A stretch of 64,000 nucleotides of DNA. It comes from Macrosoma leucophasiata. Its lineage: Eukaryota; Arthropoda; Insecta; Lepidoptera; Hedylidae. Under the pieces are notes generated by a model, which was given only the letters and a program-made list of their open reading frames with translations, had not been told where the DNA came from and ran no database searches. How positions within the stretch are numbered: position 1 is the stretch's first letter; each line of letters opens with the position of its first letter. The position numbers and the translations under genes are program-made. Location of the stretch: NCBI GenBank assembly GCA_036365455.1, contig JAWQUS010000025.1:22170001-22234000 (forward strand). Direction: 5' to 3'. Positions 20,961-31,045 of this stretch are shown piece after piece.

Positions 20961-21145
20961 ACTAGCTTTTGCCAGCGACTTAGTTCACGTATACTTTTTT
21001 CTTATAAAAAGTATTCTTGATAAGTCACTTTTAATACCTCAAAGAATATTTGTACAAAGTTTCATGATTGGTCAAGTAGTTTTCGCGTGAAATTGTAACA
21101 AACAAACTAACATTCGCATAATACTTGTAGGTATTCATAATTCAT
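20961..21145 (-). mobile_element. Helitron-like fragment, diverged
   Basis: Starts 'actagcttttgccagcgact' and contains 'aagtttcatgattggtcaag' and 'gtgaaattgtaacaaacaaa', the degraded word order of Lep1-like repeats on the minus strand. Confidence 0.45.
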
Positions 21146-21229
21146 GATAATTATATAATAGTCAAACCCAACATCGAATGCTGGGTTTTGAGTAAAAAGA
21201 CGAAAACTCAATACTAATAGTAGGTTGTA

Positions 21230-21665
21230 GTCTTAGGGCTCCCGTGACAGAGCTCGAGAGCGTAGGCACCACCACATTACCTAGTCTACTTGTCGCTTAA
21301 TGGTATTCAGCTCTATCGTGTTCCGGTCAGATGGTAATTTACGGTCACAGATCACCTCCAATAGATACCGCATTCAGGGCAACCGACGCTCACAACACAT
21401 TAGTGCTTTTGCTAGCATACAACGCAATGCTCGAAATCGCGACGCTGCCTGACAGCCAATCTCTTTAGTTACGTCTCCCGCAACCCCCGCGTACCTCATA
21501 GAACGGTGAACACGGATCCGAACAAATATTCACTAATGCGGTATCTGTTGGAGGTGATCTGTGTTTACGGCCCTGTATTTCCGGTACTTAGCCATAACAC
21601 TTTCGGTCTCAGGGGTGACCTTAGGTTTTGTGTAGATGTCTATAGGCATCTATGTGAACATATAT
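21230..21665 (+). mobile_element. SINE-A copy interrupted by a hAT-type MITE
   Basis: Left part 21230-21345 ends 'atggtaatttacgg'; right part 21564 onward starts 'tttacggccctgtatttccg'. The two parts join into a normal SINE-A when the MITE and one copy of its target duplication are removed. Confidence 0.8.
21346..21563. mobile_element. 218-bp hAT-type MITE nested in SINE-A
   Basis: Terminal inverted repeats of about 29 bp start CACAGATCACCTCCAA on both ends (one mismatch at position 17). Flanks 'tttacggt' (21338-21345) and 'tttacggc' (21564-21571) match at 7 of 8 positions, the hAT duplication length. The centre is GC-rich and noncoding. Confidence 0.8.
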
Positions 21666-22010
21666 GATCGAGGTAATGCCTGCCAATTCGTCATTGTAAA
21701 ATGTTGGCATAAGTGTGGGAATAAGGTTTCTTTGATGACCTTTCATTTTATTTTACAACCTGGAAACTTCTCGGGGAAAACACGTGATGACTGCCTATTA
21801 AATGACATAACGTTTATTTATTTTTATTCAATATCTGACGTGTTTTATTATTGATGGATTCAGAAGTACACGTACTAAGCGCGGTGCATATCACGAATCA
21901 TAAAATTAAAAACATATTATTACGCATGTACGTATAGTATCGTCACGCAAAATCTCTCAAGGGGTAGACAAAAAGCATGGACCGACTAATATCTCGATCC
22001 TTTCACACTT
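21666..22010. other. Noncoding stretch, nothing recognised
   Basis: No repeat or gene signature seen. Confidence 0.3.
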
Positions 22011-22060
22011 ACTAGTGGTAGAGCTCCGATGTCGGAGCTTGAGGGCGTAGGCACCATCGC

Positions 22061-22670
22061 CATAGAGCAAAACGGCCCACCGGAGGGGAGTAGCCATACC
22101 GTTTATTACCGATGCAAAACAGTCTATCCTTTTTATTGGGGGAAATACGTGTGACACACACACGTCACTTCACGCCTGTAATCCCCGAAGGGATAGGCAG
22201 AGGTAAATGCGTGCATTCAAGCATACATGCAAACACCCACGACTCACCGGTTACGTTTTGGCCCATGTAACAGGTGGCGAACCTGTTGCCATCTCCGGGC
22301 ACATTACCAATCTCCGAGGTAATGAAACTTCCAGAAAATGGAAAAATGTCAATAGAACCAGAGATAAAGATTTTAAACCGTTATCTCTGATAGTCCCCGA
22401 CCTGGGAATCGAACCCAGGACCCCCAGCGTAATAGTAGTGGCCTAGCACCACTACGCTACTGCGGCAGTGACACACACACACACTACAAAAATCTATTAC
22501 TACGAAACTCACACCTTGACTTTAACAAAATACATTAACAATTTCACGCAAACATTTAAATATAACAACAGGCACAGGCACACTTGTGCTTGTATTTGGA
22601 CAGAAAGGAAAGCTTGCATATGGCTACTCCCCTCCAGCCCGCCGCGGCCGGTGGCCCGTGTTGCTCTATG
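22061..22670. mobile_element. H1 hAT-type MITE with exact 8-bp target duplication
   Basis: CATAGAGCAAAACGGCCCAC at the left, GGCCCGTGTTGCTCTATG at the right. 'accatcgc' flanks both sides exactly (22053-22060 and 22671-22678), the hAT-type length. The interior is split by a SINE-C with its own duplication. Confidence 0.85.
22164..22468 (-). mobile_element. tRNA-derived SINE (SINE-C), inner layer
   Basis: Minus strand: the head 'ctgccgcagtagcgtagtgg' and 'ctgggttcgattcccagg' are good A and B boxes, and the tail is 'ggggattacaggcgtgaag'. The direct repeat 'tgacacacacac' (22152-22163 and 22469-22480) is the target duplication within the host MITE. Confidence 0.85.
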
Positions 22671-23042
22671 ACCATCGCTTACCAAAATCTATCTGGACTT
22701 GAATGGTGGTGTTCAGCACTATAGTGTTCCGGTAATATGGTAATATTTGACCATATTTGAACCATCACAGAGGCAAAACAACATAGGCATCAGGGGCAGC
22801 AAACTAGAAACAATGAAAGATAATATATTTATTTCGGAACAAGTCTTTACATGAATAAGTTCAAAGACGTGGTAAACAAAGCTGTTTAGAACGCCTACAC
22901 GGCTCCCAGCTACTATAATATAATTTTTCTTATACCGTGTATGATTCTATTTGAATATTCTTTACTAGCTTTCACCCGAAAACTTATTTGGATGGATAAT
23001 ATATTTCTTCGCCATAATGTCTCCAACTGATAAACTCCACCA

Positions 23043-23260
23043 GAGAGAACATCTGCTGCTAAATGATAGTGTTCATTACTATCGTATTCCAGTTAGATAG
23101 AAATGTATGACCCCGTAATAACTACCACAAAAGCCAAACTAATTGACCCTCAGGGATGGCAACACATCGATATTTTAAGGTCCGTTTTTGTGTAGATGTC
23201 AAAAGTCACTTACCATTCATGTGAACTGCATGCTTATTTACTACCATCACATATAATGGC
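23043..23260 (+). mobile_element. SINE-A copy, old
   Basis: 'gctgctaaatgatagtgttc' through 'gaccccgtaataactaccac' to 'gcatgcttatttactaccat'. Heavily substituted, of the 'aataactatcaca' subtype seen also at 36325 and 63043. Confidence 0.65.
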
Positions 23261-23327
23261 GCAAAAATTGCCGCAAATCATGAAACCACTCCATTATACT
23301 TATTGTATCGGAAGTTCTCGTTACAAT

Positions 23328-23825
23328 TAGGTTAGGATCCCACTGCAGAATCATTTCGTTCATCCAGATATGCTGCAAACCTAATTTTTACGCATATTTA
23401 TAATCTAGAGAATATATATCCATGGTTGCCTATAATGTATTCGATTTAATTTGGCTCCCGTATATAATAATAAAAAAATATATCTTAGCTTTAATTTGAT
23501 ATACAAATAAATAATACGTTATAGACGTAAAAAAATATCGGCGCGGAACGAAAATATGTAAAGTGCGCAACGGCAGCCGTGATTTTTCAGTCTTTATACG
23601 CCATAATATTTTGCCGTAAAGTTATTTTATTACGGAACGATATTTTATTGAAAAAACAAGTTTAAATTTATTTCCCCAAAAAAAAATATATAAAAAATAC
23701 TTGCGGCCATTTTTTGATAGGCAACCTAGTGGATATATAATTCTCTAGCTTCAAAATATACGTAAAAATTAGGTTTTCAGCATAAATGGAAGAACGAAAT
23801 TATTCAACAGTGGGATCCTAACTTA
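23328..23825. mobile_element. MITE with about 110-bp inverted ends
   Basis: Left arm 'taggttaggatcccactgca ... aacctaatttttacg ... ggttgcctat' (23328-23430) is mirrored by the right arm (23715-23825: 'ataggcaacct ... cgtaaaaattaggtttt ... gtgggatcctaa'). The centre is AT-rich and noncoding. A fragment of one arm is at 8905-8962. Confidence 0.75.
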
Positions 23826-24061
23826 TTAGTGGAACTCTAATGAGCTCAAACACAGATCTAACTTATTTATGTAACATTCTTGTTCAAAGATAAGGCAACC
23901 GAAACTTTGCAAGTTGATTTGCTATCGTGCATTAAATAAACCAGCCAGCTCTGAATCAGATTCACTGACTGACGGTTCCGTATTAATCAAGAATTAATTC
24001 AATCCTGACATTTCTAGCACGGATCTAAAAAGTGGTAACGCATCATATTCAGACTACAGGG

Positions 24062-24440
24062 CCTGCACCATGAAATCTTATTGAAAAGAAAAGAAAGAAA
24101 GAAAAGAAAAATATTTATTTTTTTGGCACACACACAACAACAATAATAAAAATTAAAAACAAGTAAAAATACTATTATATATTTGGTTGTGGGAAGCCAA
24201 AAAAAACGGCACCCACCTCAGCTGATTGCTGCAACAGTGGCTGCAGCGCTGATATTCTGGTGGGTCCTAGTGGCATCACGAACCTCAAGCCGCCAGACAA
24301 TGCCTGTACGACGAGTAAAACAATAAATAGCCAAAATGCTAGACTACATATATATGATATTATTGCGATGCAGTTTAGGCGCTGCCAACATTGTGTTTCA
24401 TTTGTCTTATGTGACAGCACGTATGAAGAAACGAGACAAA
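24062..24440 (-). other. Unclassified region, possible LINE 3' end
   Basis: An A/G-rich low-complexity tract (24081-24115) and a minus frame of 81 codons (24175-24420) with a hydrophobic middle. I cannot tie the frame to a protein family; the tract might be the degenerate end of a retroelement. Nothing else recognised. Confidence 0.2.
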
Positions 24441-24501
24441 GCTAATAACGTTTCAGCAATCAAACGTGGTACGGCCACAGGTCTATGTTAACGCCGCTCA
24501 T

Positions 24502-24790
24502 CATAGAGCAACACGGAGAGGAGTAGCTATATGCAGGCTTTCCCCTCTGTCAAAGTCCAAATGATCTTACGCCTGTCGCGTAGATGTTTAAATGTGTGCA
24601 TGAAATTGTTTCTGTATTTTGTTAAAGTCAAGGTGTGAGTTTCGTAGTAATAGACGATTTTTGTAGTGTGCGTGTGTGTCGCACGCATTTCCCCCCTCAA
24701 AAAATAACAGACTATTTTGTATCGGTAATACACGCTATGGCTACTCCCCTCCAGTCCGCCGCGACCGGTGGACCGCGTTGCCGCGTTGCA
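24502..24790. mobile_element. H1 hAT-type MITE copy, reversed
   Basis: CATAGAGCAACACGG at the left with a deletion of part of the inverted repeat. The body reads 'gttaaagtcaaggtgtgagt' in the opposite orientation to 9060-9659. The right end 'cgcgaccggtggaccgcgtt' is degraded. No target duplication seen. Confidence 0.7.
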
Positions 24791-25632
24791 AAACGGGCAT
24801 TTTATGTGTTTTACTATGTGAATGAAGCGGCATATGATTATAAAAATAAAATATGTTATTAAGCATATTTTGATATATTTATTATGTTGCTTTGATATAC
24901 AATTCCATATATTACATTTCTCTTGAACGAAAAATCGCAAAGACGGGTCTCAAAAGTATTAAAAATAAGTTGTATTAGGTTTAAACTTATACCGAAATAA
25001 ACTTTATAACGTACTAATCAAGTATGGAAGATGGCGATCGATGTGAATCGCACTTACGAAGTTTTCGCAAGAACTGCCTTAATACAACTTTCCAACGTTA
25101 TCCTTGGGCTGGGGTCTGCAGGGCGCTATCACCTCGCCTGGTCAAAAAAAAAAACATTAATTGAAGTCTTGTTAGCAAATGACTGAGCTTGAATTTTGAA
25201 TTTTAGTAACTCTATTATTATTCATTTAATACGGAACTCCAAAAAGTTTTTGTCAGTTCAATGATGAAGAGCTGTTGCCAAGAATTGTTGGACCATCTGA
25301 TAAAAACATACGAGTATGTGCATCAAGTTAGAGACTCATATATGTGCTTAATTTCGTCTTAAGTATATGGGTCTGCTTTCGAATTCATTCACTGGTGAGA
25401 GAGCTCTTGTAAAAATATAACGTAACTGCATGAATGTTTTTAAATTTTTTTAATGTATTTGAATGAGGTAATAGTATTAAAAAATACAAAAAAAATATTT
25501 TACCTAATAGATAAAATAAAAAAGTTACTTGCAGTAGCAGGTTTTTACCACCAGAAATAACCACGAGAGCTGAAGTGTTTTATTGCAAGGAGGACGAAAT
25601 TTAATAAAAACTTAGAACTATTTTTTATGTCT
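24791..25632. other. Noncoding stretch with a 51-codon frame
   Basis: Mostly AT-rich and unrecognised. 25031-25186 (plus) is a 51-codon frame starting at aagATGGCG in a locally GC-richer patch; it crosses a run of ten A's at 25144-25154. The A-run suggests the patch may be a retroposed fragment. No homology recognised. Confidence 0.3.
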
Positions 25633-25868
25633 TTCTTTTTTTTTTTGTGGCAAACATGGATGTTCGTGGATGTTAGGTGACGACTGCAGCCTACAGACAT
25701 CTACACAAAAACCAAAAATAAAATTTCGCCGTCGACAGAAATTACGGGGCCATTCATTACCATCTAACAGGAACACGATAGCGCTGAATACTGCCATTTG
25801 GAGGCAGATAGATTACTTAATGCGTTGGTGCCTACGCCTTCAGGCTCCTGAAACTCTACCACTAGATG
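25633..25868 (-). mobile_element. SINE-A copy, diverged
   Basis: T-run at 25636-25646, 'gtggcaaacatgg', 'gactgcagcctacagacatc' and 'cattaccatctaacaggaac' in reverse SINE-A order with internal deletion. Confidence 0.7.
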
Positions 25869-26191
25869 AATGCTTGTTTCCCACTATCTATACAAATAAA
25901 TAAAATTGGAGTGTCTGTTTGTAATATTCCGGTTAAAGACAATTTATTTCTCATAAAAACTTACAAGTTCACTTACATAAGATTTAGAAGCTAAACAATA
26001 ATAATATTAAATAAGTACAATTCATTCATCGATCGCTCACACGGGCAGTGCGAACTCAGAGTAGGTATATTGAAGTGGGTAAGTATAAAGAATAGTCATA
26101 AGTAAATAGTTGGTAGGTTACACTCACTATCGAACTGGTTAGATTTGTTTTATTTTATTTATCTTGAGAGGTAGGTATTATTAGATATCCT

Positions 26192-26872
26192 TTAGGTATT
26201 TTTGACGTTACTAATTACGTACTCCTTTAGTTTTGATTTAAATGCAGCGGTTTCACTTGTTTCCCTAATATTTTCGGGAAGTTTATTAAACAATTGTGCA
26301 CTCTCATATAGGAAATTCTTTTTGCCATAATTATGAGTTCGGTTGACGTAGTTTGATTTTATTTTTATTTCTTAAGTTGTGGGTAGATATTTTTTACTAA
26401 GGGTTAGATTAGAGTGGACAGTCTTATTAATTATTTTCTTTACTAGTATGCAGGTATTGTATGTATATATTTGGTTTAGGTTAAGTAGTTTAGTTTTTTT
26501 CTACAGTTCTGTTGTTGGTGTAAGACGGTTAAAATGGAAGAGAGTTTTAATAAGTTTATTTTGGGAAATTTGTAGGTCTTTTAAGTTAGTTTTTGTAACA
26601 GTGCCCCAGACTTCTATGAGATAGTCGAGATGTGATTTAGCCAACGAATTGTAGATTACATATTTAATTTTGTTAGGTACACAGTTTGATATTTTGCGTA
26701 GGGCTTCAGTGAGTGATACTAGTTTAGATCTTACGTGGTTAATATGGGCTTTCCAGGATAATTTGAAATCTAGTCTTAAGCCGAGGTATTTCTCTAGATT
26801 GGAGCGCTCTATTGCCGTGTTATTAACTATAAGTGGATTGTAAGGCGGTATTTTTTTTGTTTTTGGCAGCAA
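26192..26872 (-). pseudogene. LINE ORF2 C-terminal segment
   Basis: Contains 'LEKYLGLRLDFKLSWKAHI' and 'SLAKSHLDYLIEVWG', matching the thumb and post-RT part of LINE polymerases. After a frame change it continues 'NFLYESAQLFNKLPENIRE' and stops at 26192-26194. This C-terminal 'LFNKLP..IRE' segment is usual for CR1/Jockey-type ORF2 ends. Confidence 0.75.
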
Positions 26873-27333
26873 ATATCATATACGCTGTTTTGGATGTGTT
26901 TATAGTGAGGACATTATGCAAAAACCACTCATTAAGCAAATACAGATCAGCTTGGGCTTGTGCAATGATGTTGTGGATTGAGTAACCATAGTAAAATAGA
27001 CAAGTGTCGTCGGCATAAAGTGTCACTGTCCAGTTAGGCCAAGTGTTTTGATATTGTTGACGTAGATAAGAAAAAGCAAAGGTCCGATTATCGAGCCCTG
27101 TGGGATACCACAGGTTATACTGCGCGGGCTACTTGAGTATTCACCAATTTTGACAAGCTGTGATTGGTAAGATAGGATTCAGGGATCTTAAGTGCATTGC
27201 CAATGATTCCGATGTTTTCTAGTTTTTTAATAAGTTTGTGATGGCTAACGGTATCGAAGGCCTTTTTTAGGTCTATAAAGATGCCTAGCGCTACATTTTT
27301 TTGATCAATATTAGTTTTTATCTTAGTTACCAA
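26823..27333 (-). pseudogene. LINE reverse transcriptase core
   Basis: FIDLKKAFDTVSHHKL (about 27290-27240) is the first catalytic-aspartate block, and LYADDT (about 27018-27003) is the YADD block with the two other aspartates. At least one frame break separates them (about 27026-27115). The enzyme would copy LINE RNA at a nicked target; the frame breaks make this copy inactive. Confidence 0.85.
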
Positions 27334-27553
27334 GTCAACTGTTGCCGTTACGGTGTTTGATTTCGCTCTAAATCCGTATTGTTCTTCTATGAGAAAGTTC
27401 TTTTCGTTCAGATATTGTTCATTTTTTCGAAGATTTTGGACATTACAGGTAGTACAGAAATGGGTCTGTAATTATTTGGGTCGGATTTTGCGCCTGATTT
27501 GAAAACGGGGTCACTTTAGCAATTTTGAGACTGTCCGGGAACACTCTTTGTTC

Positions 27554-27856
27554 TTAGCATTTATTTATGCAGTTTGTTAGTTCACTTGCTATAAGTGGTT
27601 TTATGCATTTAATCGCTTTCGTACTAATACCATCAACTCCTGTACTCGTATTATTATCCAGATTGTCAATTATATTTTTAACTTCTTTTATTGTGCATGG
27701 TTTCAGTTCTTTTAATATGTTCGAGTGATTGTATTTACTTTTATACATTAGAATGTTTGTTGTTCTAGTATGATATTTGTTAGGTATTTGATTTGCTAAA
27801 TCTGTACCAATAGTCGAGAAAAAAAATATTAAAAACTTTACAAATTTTATAACCAT
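27554..27856 (-). pseudogene. LINE reverse transcriptase N-terminal segment
   Basis: 'LDNNTSTGVDGISTKAIKCI' is the 'SxGxDGI..' block that opens the RT domain, followed by 'LTNCINKC'. In the same order as the other fragments; a frame break precedes the core fragment at 27333. Confidence 0.75.
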
Positions 27857-28069
27857 ATGTTACGGGTGCTGAATCAACAATGAGTTTGGGCAGGGCACTT
27901 TGTTTAGGGATCTTATTTTTGGCTAATGTATTGATTTGTTCCCACATTTTCTTCGGATTCTTCTCGCATTACTTGAAAGTATTGTAGTAATATGTTTTAT
28001 TTTTGTAGTTTATAAAGTCTGTAGTTTTAGCTCTTTCTTGATTGTATTTGTTTTCAAGTCTTTCGTTTT

Positions 28070-28291
28070 TTAGTCACTTTTCCAGCATTGCCATATTAAA
28101 TTTCTTTTGCTTATCTGTTCAATAATATCTTTACAAATCCAGTCCTTTTGCGGAAGATTCAATATCTTGGTCTTCGTTATTTTGTTTTGTGTTACGTGCT
28201 GTGCTATTCTTGATTCCAATATAGTGTAGTCGTCGTCGTCGTTGTCATTATTTGCCTTGAATAGACTGTCGTATAATCCTTTGTAGTTCAA
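28070..28291 (-). pseudogene. LINE ORF2 linker segment
   Basis: 'KDWICKDIIEQISKRNLIWQ' is typical of the region between endonuclease and RT in CR1/Jockey ORF2. It contains a run of aspartates. Separated from the endonuclease by a frame break near 28290-28388. Confidence 0.6.
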
Positions 28292-28387
28292 TGCCTCATA
28301 TTGTGTTCGATGTTTTTGATTGGCCTGTCATGTCATGACTTCAAAAAAGATCTGTTTATGGCCAGATAGTGGTGAGTCTATTAATTA

Positions 28388-28690
28388 TTAGGTAAAAGCA
28401 TTGCAGTTAAGGTTCGTGAAGACATGGTCCAGTATGGTTCTAGTTTTTGGCGTTTCCCGAGTAGAGTATTGGCCATCAATTTTATTTAGTACATCATACC
28501 CTCCCTCTTGAAGCATTGTCTGGTATTGTTTAGTAGGATTGTCTGGGTTTAATAAATCGAGGTTGAAGTCCCCAAATACGATTGATCTCTTCCTTTTCTC
28601 AAGTTGTACAGAGTAGATGTCCAAAAAGTCTTCAAAGTTGGTGTCACCTGGCTTGTATATACCACCTATGTTGAGTGCGTATTTATTTTA
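28388..28690 (-). pseudogene. LINE endonuclease C-terminal segment
   Basis: 'IGGIYKPGDTNFEDFL' opens the fragment (reading through to 28683), then 'RSIVFGDFNLDLLN' (GDFN catalytic block) and 'TILDHVFTNL' (the DH block). This is the apurinic-endonuclease-like domain that nicks the target. The N-terminal half is missing. Confidence 0.8.
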
Positions 28691-28693
28691 TCG

Positions 28694-28738
28694 ATGTGAA
28701 CTGCATGCTTGTTTGCAACATTCATTACATAAAAAAAA
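28694..28738 (+). repeat. SINE-A 3' tail fragment
   Basis: 'gatgtgaactgcatgcttgt' to an eight-base A-run at 28731-28738; only the last 45 bp are present. Confidence 0.7.
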
Positions 28739-29025
28739 GATGAATACCGTTATATTTTTCACGACTTGTGTAATTTGGCTGAATGTAAATTGGCTGGTAG
28801 TGTCCAAACTTGACTCGGTTCGGTTAACTTTGACAAATTCATTTTATTTTTAAAGAAAAATAGAAAGAAAAATTTGACTTCAGGCGAGGCTCGAACTCGC
28901 GACCTACTGGGAATCTAGTCCAGCCGCTGCTAGCTGCCTAACTAGCATAGTTGGTAATAGATGCTACCATGCTACCATAAAGAAATGCAATAGATGTGAA
29001 GGAAAGATTTGACAAATCGGGCAGG

Positions 29026-29100
29026 GCTTCAGTAGCTCAATTGGAAGAGCGGCTGGACTAGATTCCCAGTAGGTCGCGAGTTCGAGTCTCGCCTGAAGTC
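29026..29100 (+). tRNA. tRNA-Tyr-like module (not a functional tRNA)
   Basis: 75 nt: acceptor GCTTCAG/CTGAAGT, D arm GCTC..GAGC, T arm GCGAG-TTCGAGT-CTCGC, and good A box (TAGCTCAATTGG) and B box. The anticodon arm GCTGG..CCAGT closes a 9-base loop ACTAGATTC instead of 7, and no proper anticodon is left. From memory the closest insect tRNA is tRNA-Tyr, with GT of its GTA anticodon lost. Pol III transcription is possible, decoding is unlikely. Confidence 0.4.
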
Positions 29101-29332
29101 AAATTTTTCTTTCCATTTTTCTTTAAAAATAAAATATATTTCACAAGCATGTGTTAATGCGAAATAATATAAAACAATTATTAAGGGTAAAAGCGACTTC
29201 TTTACGATATTCAATAAACTGAAAAGTCTATTATATCGGTTGCCTAACTAGCATAGTTGGTAATAGATGGCGCTGCTGCTACCATAAAGCAATGCAATAG
29301 ATGTGAAGGAAAGATTTGACAAATCGGGCAGG

Positions 29333-29407
29333 GCTTCAGTAGCTCAATTGGAAGAGCGGCTGGACTAGATTCCCAGTAGGTCGCGAGTTCGAGCCTCGCC
29401 TGAAGTC
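29333..29407 (+). tRNA. tRNA-Tyr-like module, second unit
   Basis: Same as the first module except one base in the T loop/stem (GAGCC for GAGTC). Followed by AAATTTTTC. Confidence 0.4.
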
Positions 29408-29499
29408 AAATTTTTCTTTCCATTTTTCTTTAAAAATAAAATATATTTCACAAGCATGTGTTAATGCGAAATAATATAAAACAATTATTTGACAAATTC

Positions 29500-30000
29500 G
29501 TTAAAGTTAGAGAAGTTTGTAAAATTTTACAAAAACTTTAACTTAATCAAATATTTAAGTGCAACCGAAGTTTAACAAAAGTGATACTCATAGCTTTATA
29601 TTTCACAAACTGATCCCTTTATCGCAAAATGTTCTAAACAAGCTCACGAAACTTATCATTAATGATCGGTTCAATGATATCCCTAAATATTTATTATGCT
29701 CTCTCTATTGATTTTATTTAATTTTTGTTTTAGATGGAAAGCTACTATGTTTATTTATTTTAAAGTTTCGTGTGTGCAAACCATAAAAAAGTGGTGGATG
29801 TGGAGGCCAGTTAATTTGAACCGCGGGATGTAATTTGGTCACTCACGGGACACGGCGGAATCGAGCGCGTTTCTTTTATTTAATTTTTGCTTAATTTATG
29901 TATTTTCATGCTTGTTTTACGTTTCTATAACAATATAGCAAATATTTATAAACTAATATAATTTAGTAAAAACAAGCGGTTATCTTTCCTTCCTGAATAT
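29500..30000. other. Noncoding stretch, nothing recognised
   Basis: 'cgttaaagttagagaag' words recur near 18640, but no defined element. No gene seen. Confidence 0.3.
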
Positions 30001-30258
30001 TTTTTTTATGTATTGGAAGTGGCAAACAAGCATGCAGTTAACATTGATGTTAAGTGATGACACTAACACTAAGACCAGAGGTCAAAATGCAGATGCGTTA
30101 CCACTGCTGAGGCCTAAGGTGTTATTCCTCTGTGCCGGAAATAACAGGGCGGTACATAACCAACTGACCGGAACACGATAGTGCTGAACACAACCATTTA
30201 GCGGCAAGTATATTAGGTAATGCGGTGGTGGTGGCCTACGCCCGCGAGCTCCGTCACT
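30001..30258 (-). mobile_element. SINE-A copy
   Basis: T-run 30001-30007, then the whole body in reverse to 'cgcccgcgagctccgtcact'. It lacks about 20 bp around the 'ctgcagcctatagac' motif. Confidence 0.85.
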
Positions 30259-30259
30259 T

Positions 30260-30759
30260 TTGCTCTTCCTCATATTTTTTTTTGTTGTAGGTTCCATGTT
30301 TGATTGCCATTTTTATTTTACAAAACAAGTTATATAATGTATCTAATAACAAAATCACTAAAAACTAACTTCAAACTAAGTTCGCAAACTCTTATTACGA
30401 AATAAACCAACGAGAAACTTAAATAATTTGCTCGATTTACAGTTGTAACAAGATTTGCCAAATGACTAACTTTAACTGAAGACTGTACTTGTTAACAGCG
30501 CCATGATTTCTTAGAAAATAAATGGAAAAAGTTAACACGTGATAAGTGAACTGAATGAAGGTTTGTTCCGCCTCGCTTCAGCTGCTGTGTGGGGTTATTA
30601 AAAACTTTTTGTTTTTGTTCACTAGACCAGAAACATTTAATGGATTTGATCTCTTGGGTCTCTCAAAATGCATTTAAATATTTTGTACATTCAGTTCAAA
30701 TGAGTATAGTTTTTTTATGTACACATGGATTCACCTTTTAATAAGATTCCCAGTTAATA
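30260..30759. other. Noncoding stretch, nothing recognised
   Basis: No family signature; no coding frame of note. Confidence 0.3.
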
Positions 30760-30867
30760 TATAAATACGCTACACTCACAGCTCCACACTAGGTATGAAT
30801 CTATATCGTGGGTGCCGTTGTATTCAACGGCACAAAGCACAAAACACCCACCTGAGACATCTCTACT
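30760..30867 (-). repeat. SINE-D 3' fragment
   Basis: 'aaatacgctacactcacagc' to 'aaacacccacctgagac': the tail half of SINE-D in reverse, without the tRNA head. Adjoins a Lep1-like element. Confidence 0.65.
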
Positions 30868-30868
30868 A

Positions 30869-31044
30869 ATATTATAAATGCGAAATTAGTTCTGTCTATC
30901 TGTTACCTTTTCACATCCAAACGACTGAACCTATTTTAATGAAATTTGGTACAAAAATAGAGCTGACTTTGAGAAAGACCATAGGCTACTTAGTTATTTA
31001 TAAAACGACATCCATGCGGGCGAAGCCACGGGCAACGGCTAGTA
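30869..31044 (+). mobile_element. Lep1/Helitron-like element, complete-looking
   Basis: Begins 'tctactaatattataaatgc', a TC-type 5' end, and ends 'gggcaacggctagt', a CTAGT-type 3' end. Carries 'acgactgaacc', 'atgaaatttggtac' and 'gcgggcgaagccac'. The sequence after it is the tail of another SINE-D, so it may have inserted within or beside that SINE. Confidence 0.7.
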
Positions 31045-31045
31045 A

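Larger units (their letters stand above)
22011..22805 (+). mobile_element. SINE-A copy, outer layer of a three-level nest
   Basis: SINE-A starts at 'actagtggtagagctccgat', is broken after 'ggcgtaggcaccatcgc' (22060) and resumes at 22671 with 'accatcgcttacc', continuing to about 22805. The interruption is the H1 MITE 22061-22670, which itself contains SINE-C. Confidence 0.75.
26000..28690 (-). mobile_element. Non-LTR retrotransposon (CR1/L2/Daphne-like), 5'-truncated and decayed
   Basis: Reading on the minus strand, the order is endonuclease C-terminus (28690-28388), linker (28291-28070), reverse transcriptase (27856-26820) and C-terminal region (26872-26192), all from a LINE ORF2. It is broken by several frameshifts. 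The 5' end is lost inside the endonuclease, where a SINE-A tail (28694-28738) abuts. The 3' boundary near 26000 is not sharply defined. No target duplication found. Confidence 0.8.
28841..29487 (+). mobile_element. tRNA-Tyr-like retroposon array (inverted + two tandem units)
   Basis: Flanked by an exact 12-bp direct repeat 'tttgacaaattc' (28829-28840 and 29488-29499). The first about 90 bp are a reverse-complement piece ending in half of the tRNA-like module. Then come two forward units whose tRNA-like modules start at 29026 and 29333, exactly 307 bp apart. It ends 'gcgaaataatataaaacaat', the same 3' end as the monomer at 45818-46052. Each module is followed at once by TTTTT, a pol III-type terminator. 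Noncoding. Confidence 0.85.

Noticed and set aside
24175..24420. 81-codon minus frame with a hydrophobic segment
   Set aside because: One membrane-like stretch alone is not evidence; no family match is recognised and the surroundings are repeat debris.
25031..25186. 51-codon frame with a good start context (aagATGGCG)
   Set aside because: It runs through a ten-base A-run and has no recognisable similarity; kept only as a note in the stretch description.
28841..29487. Functional tRNA gene cluster
   Set aside because: The modules have an abnormal 9-base anticodon loop, sit inside retroposed units with target duplications and recur in inverted form.
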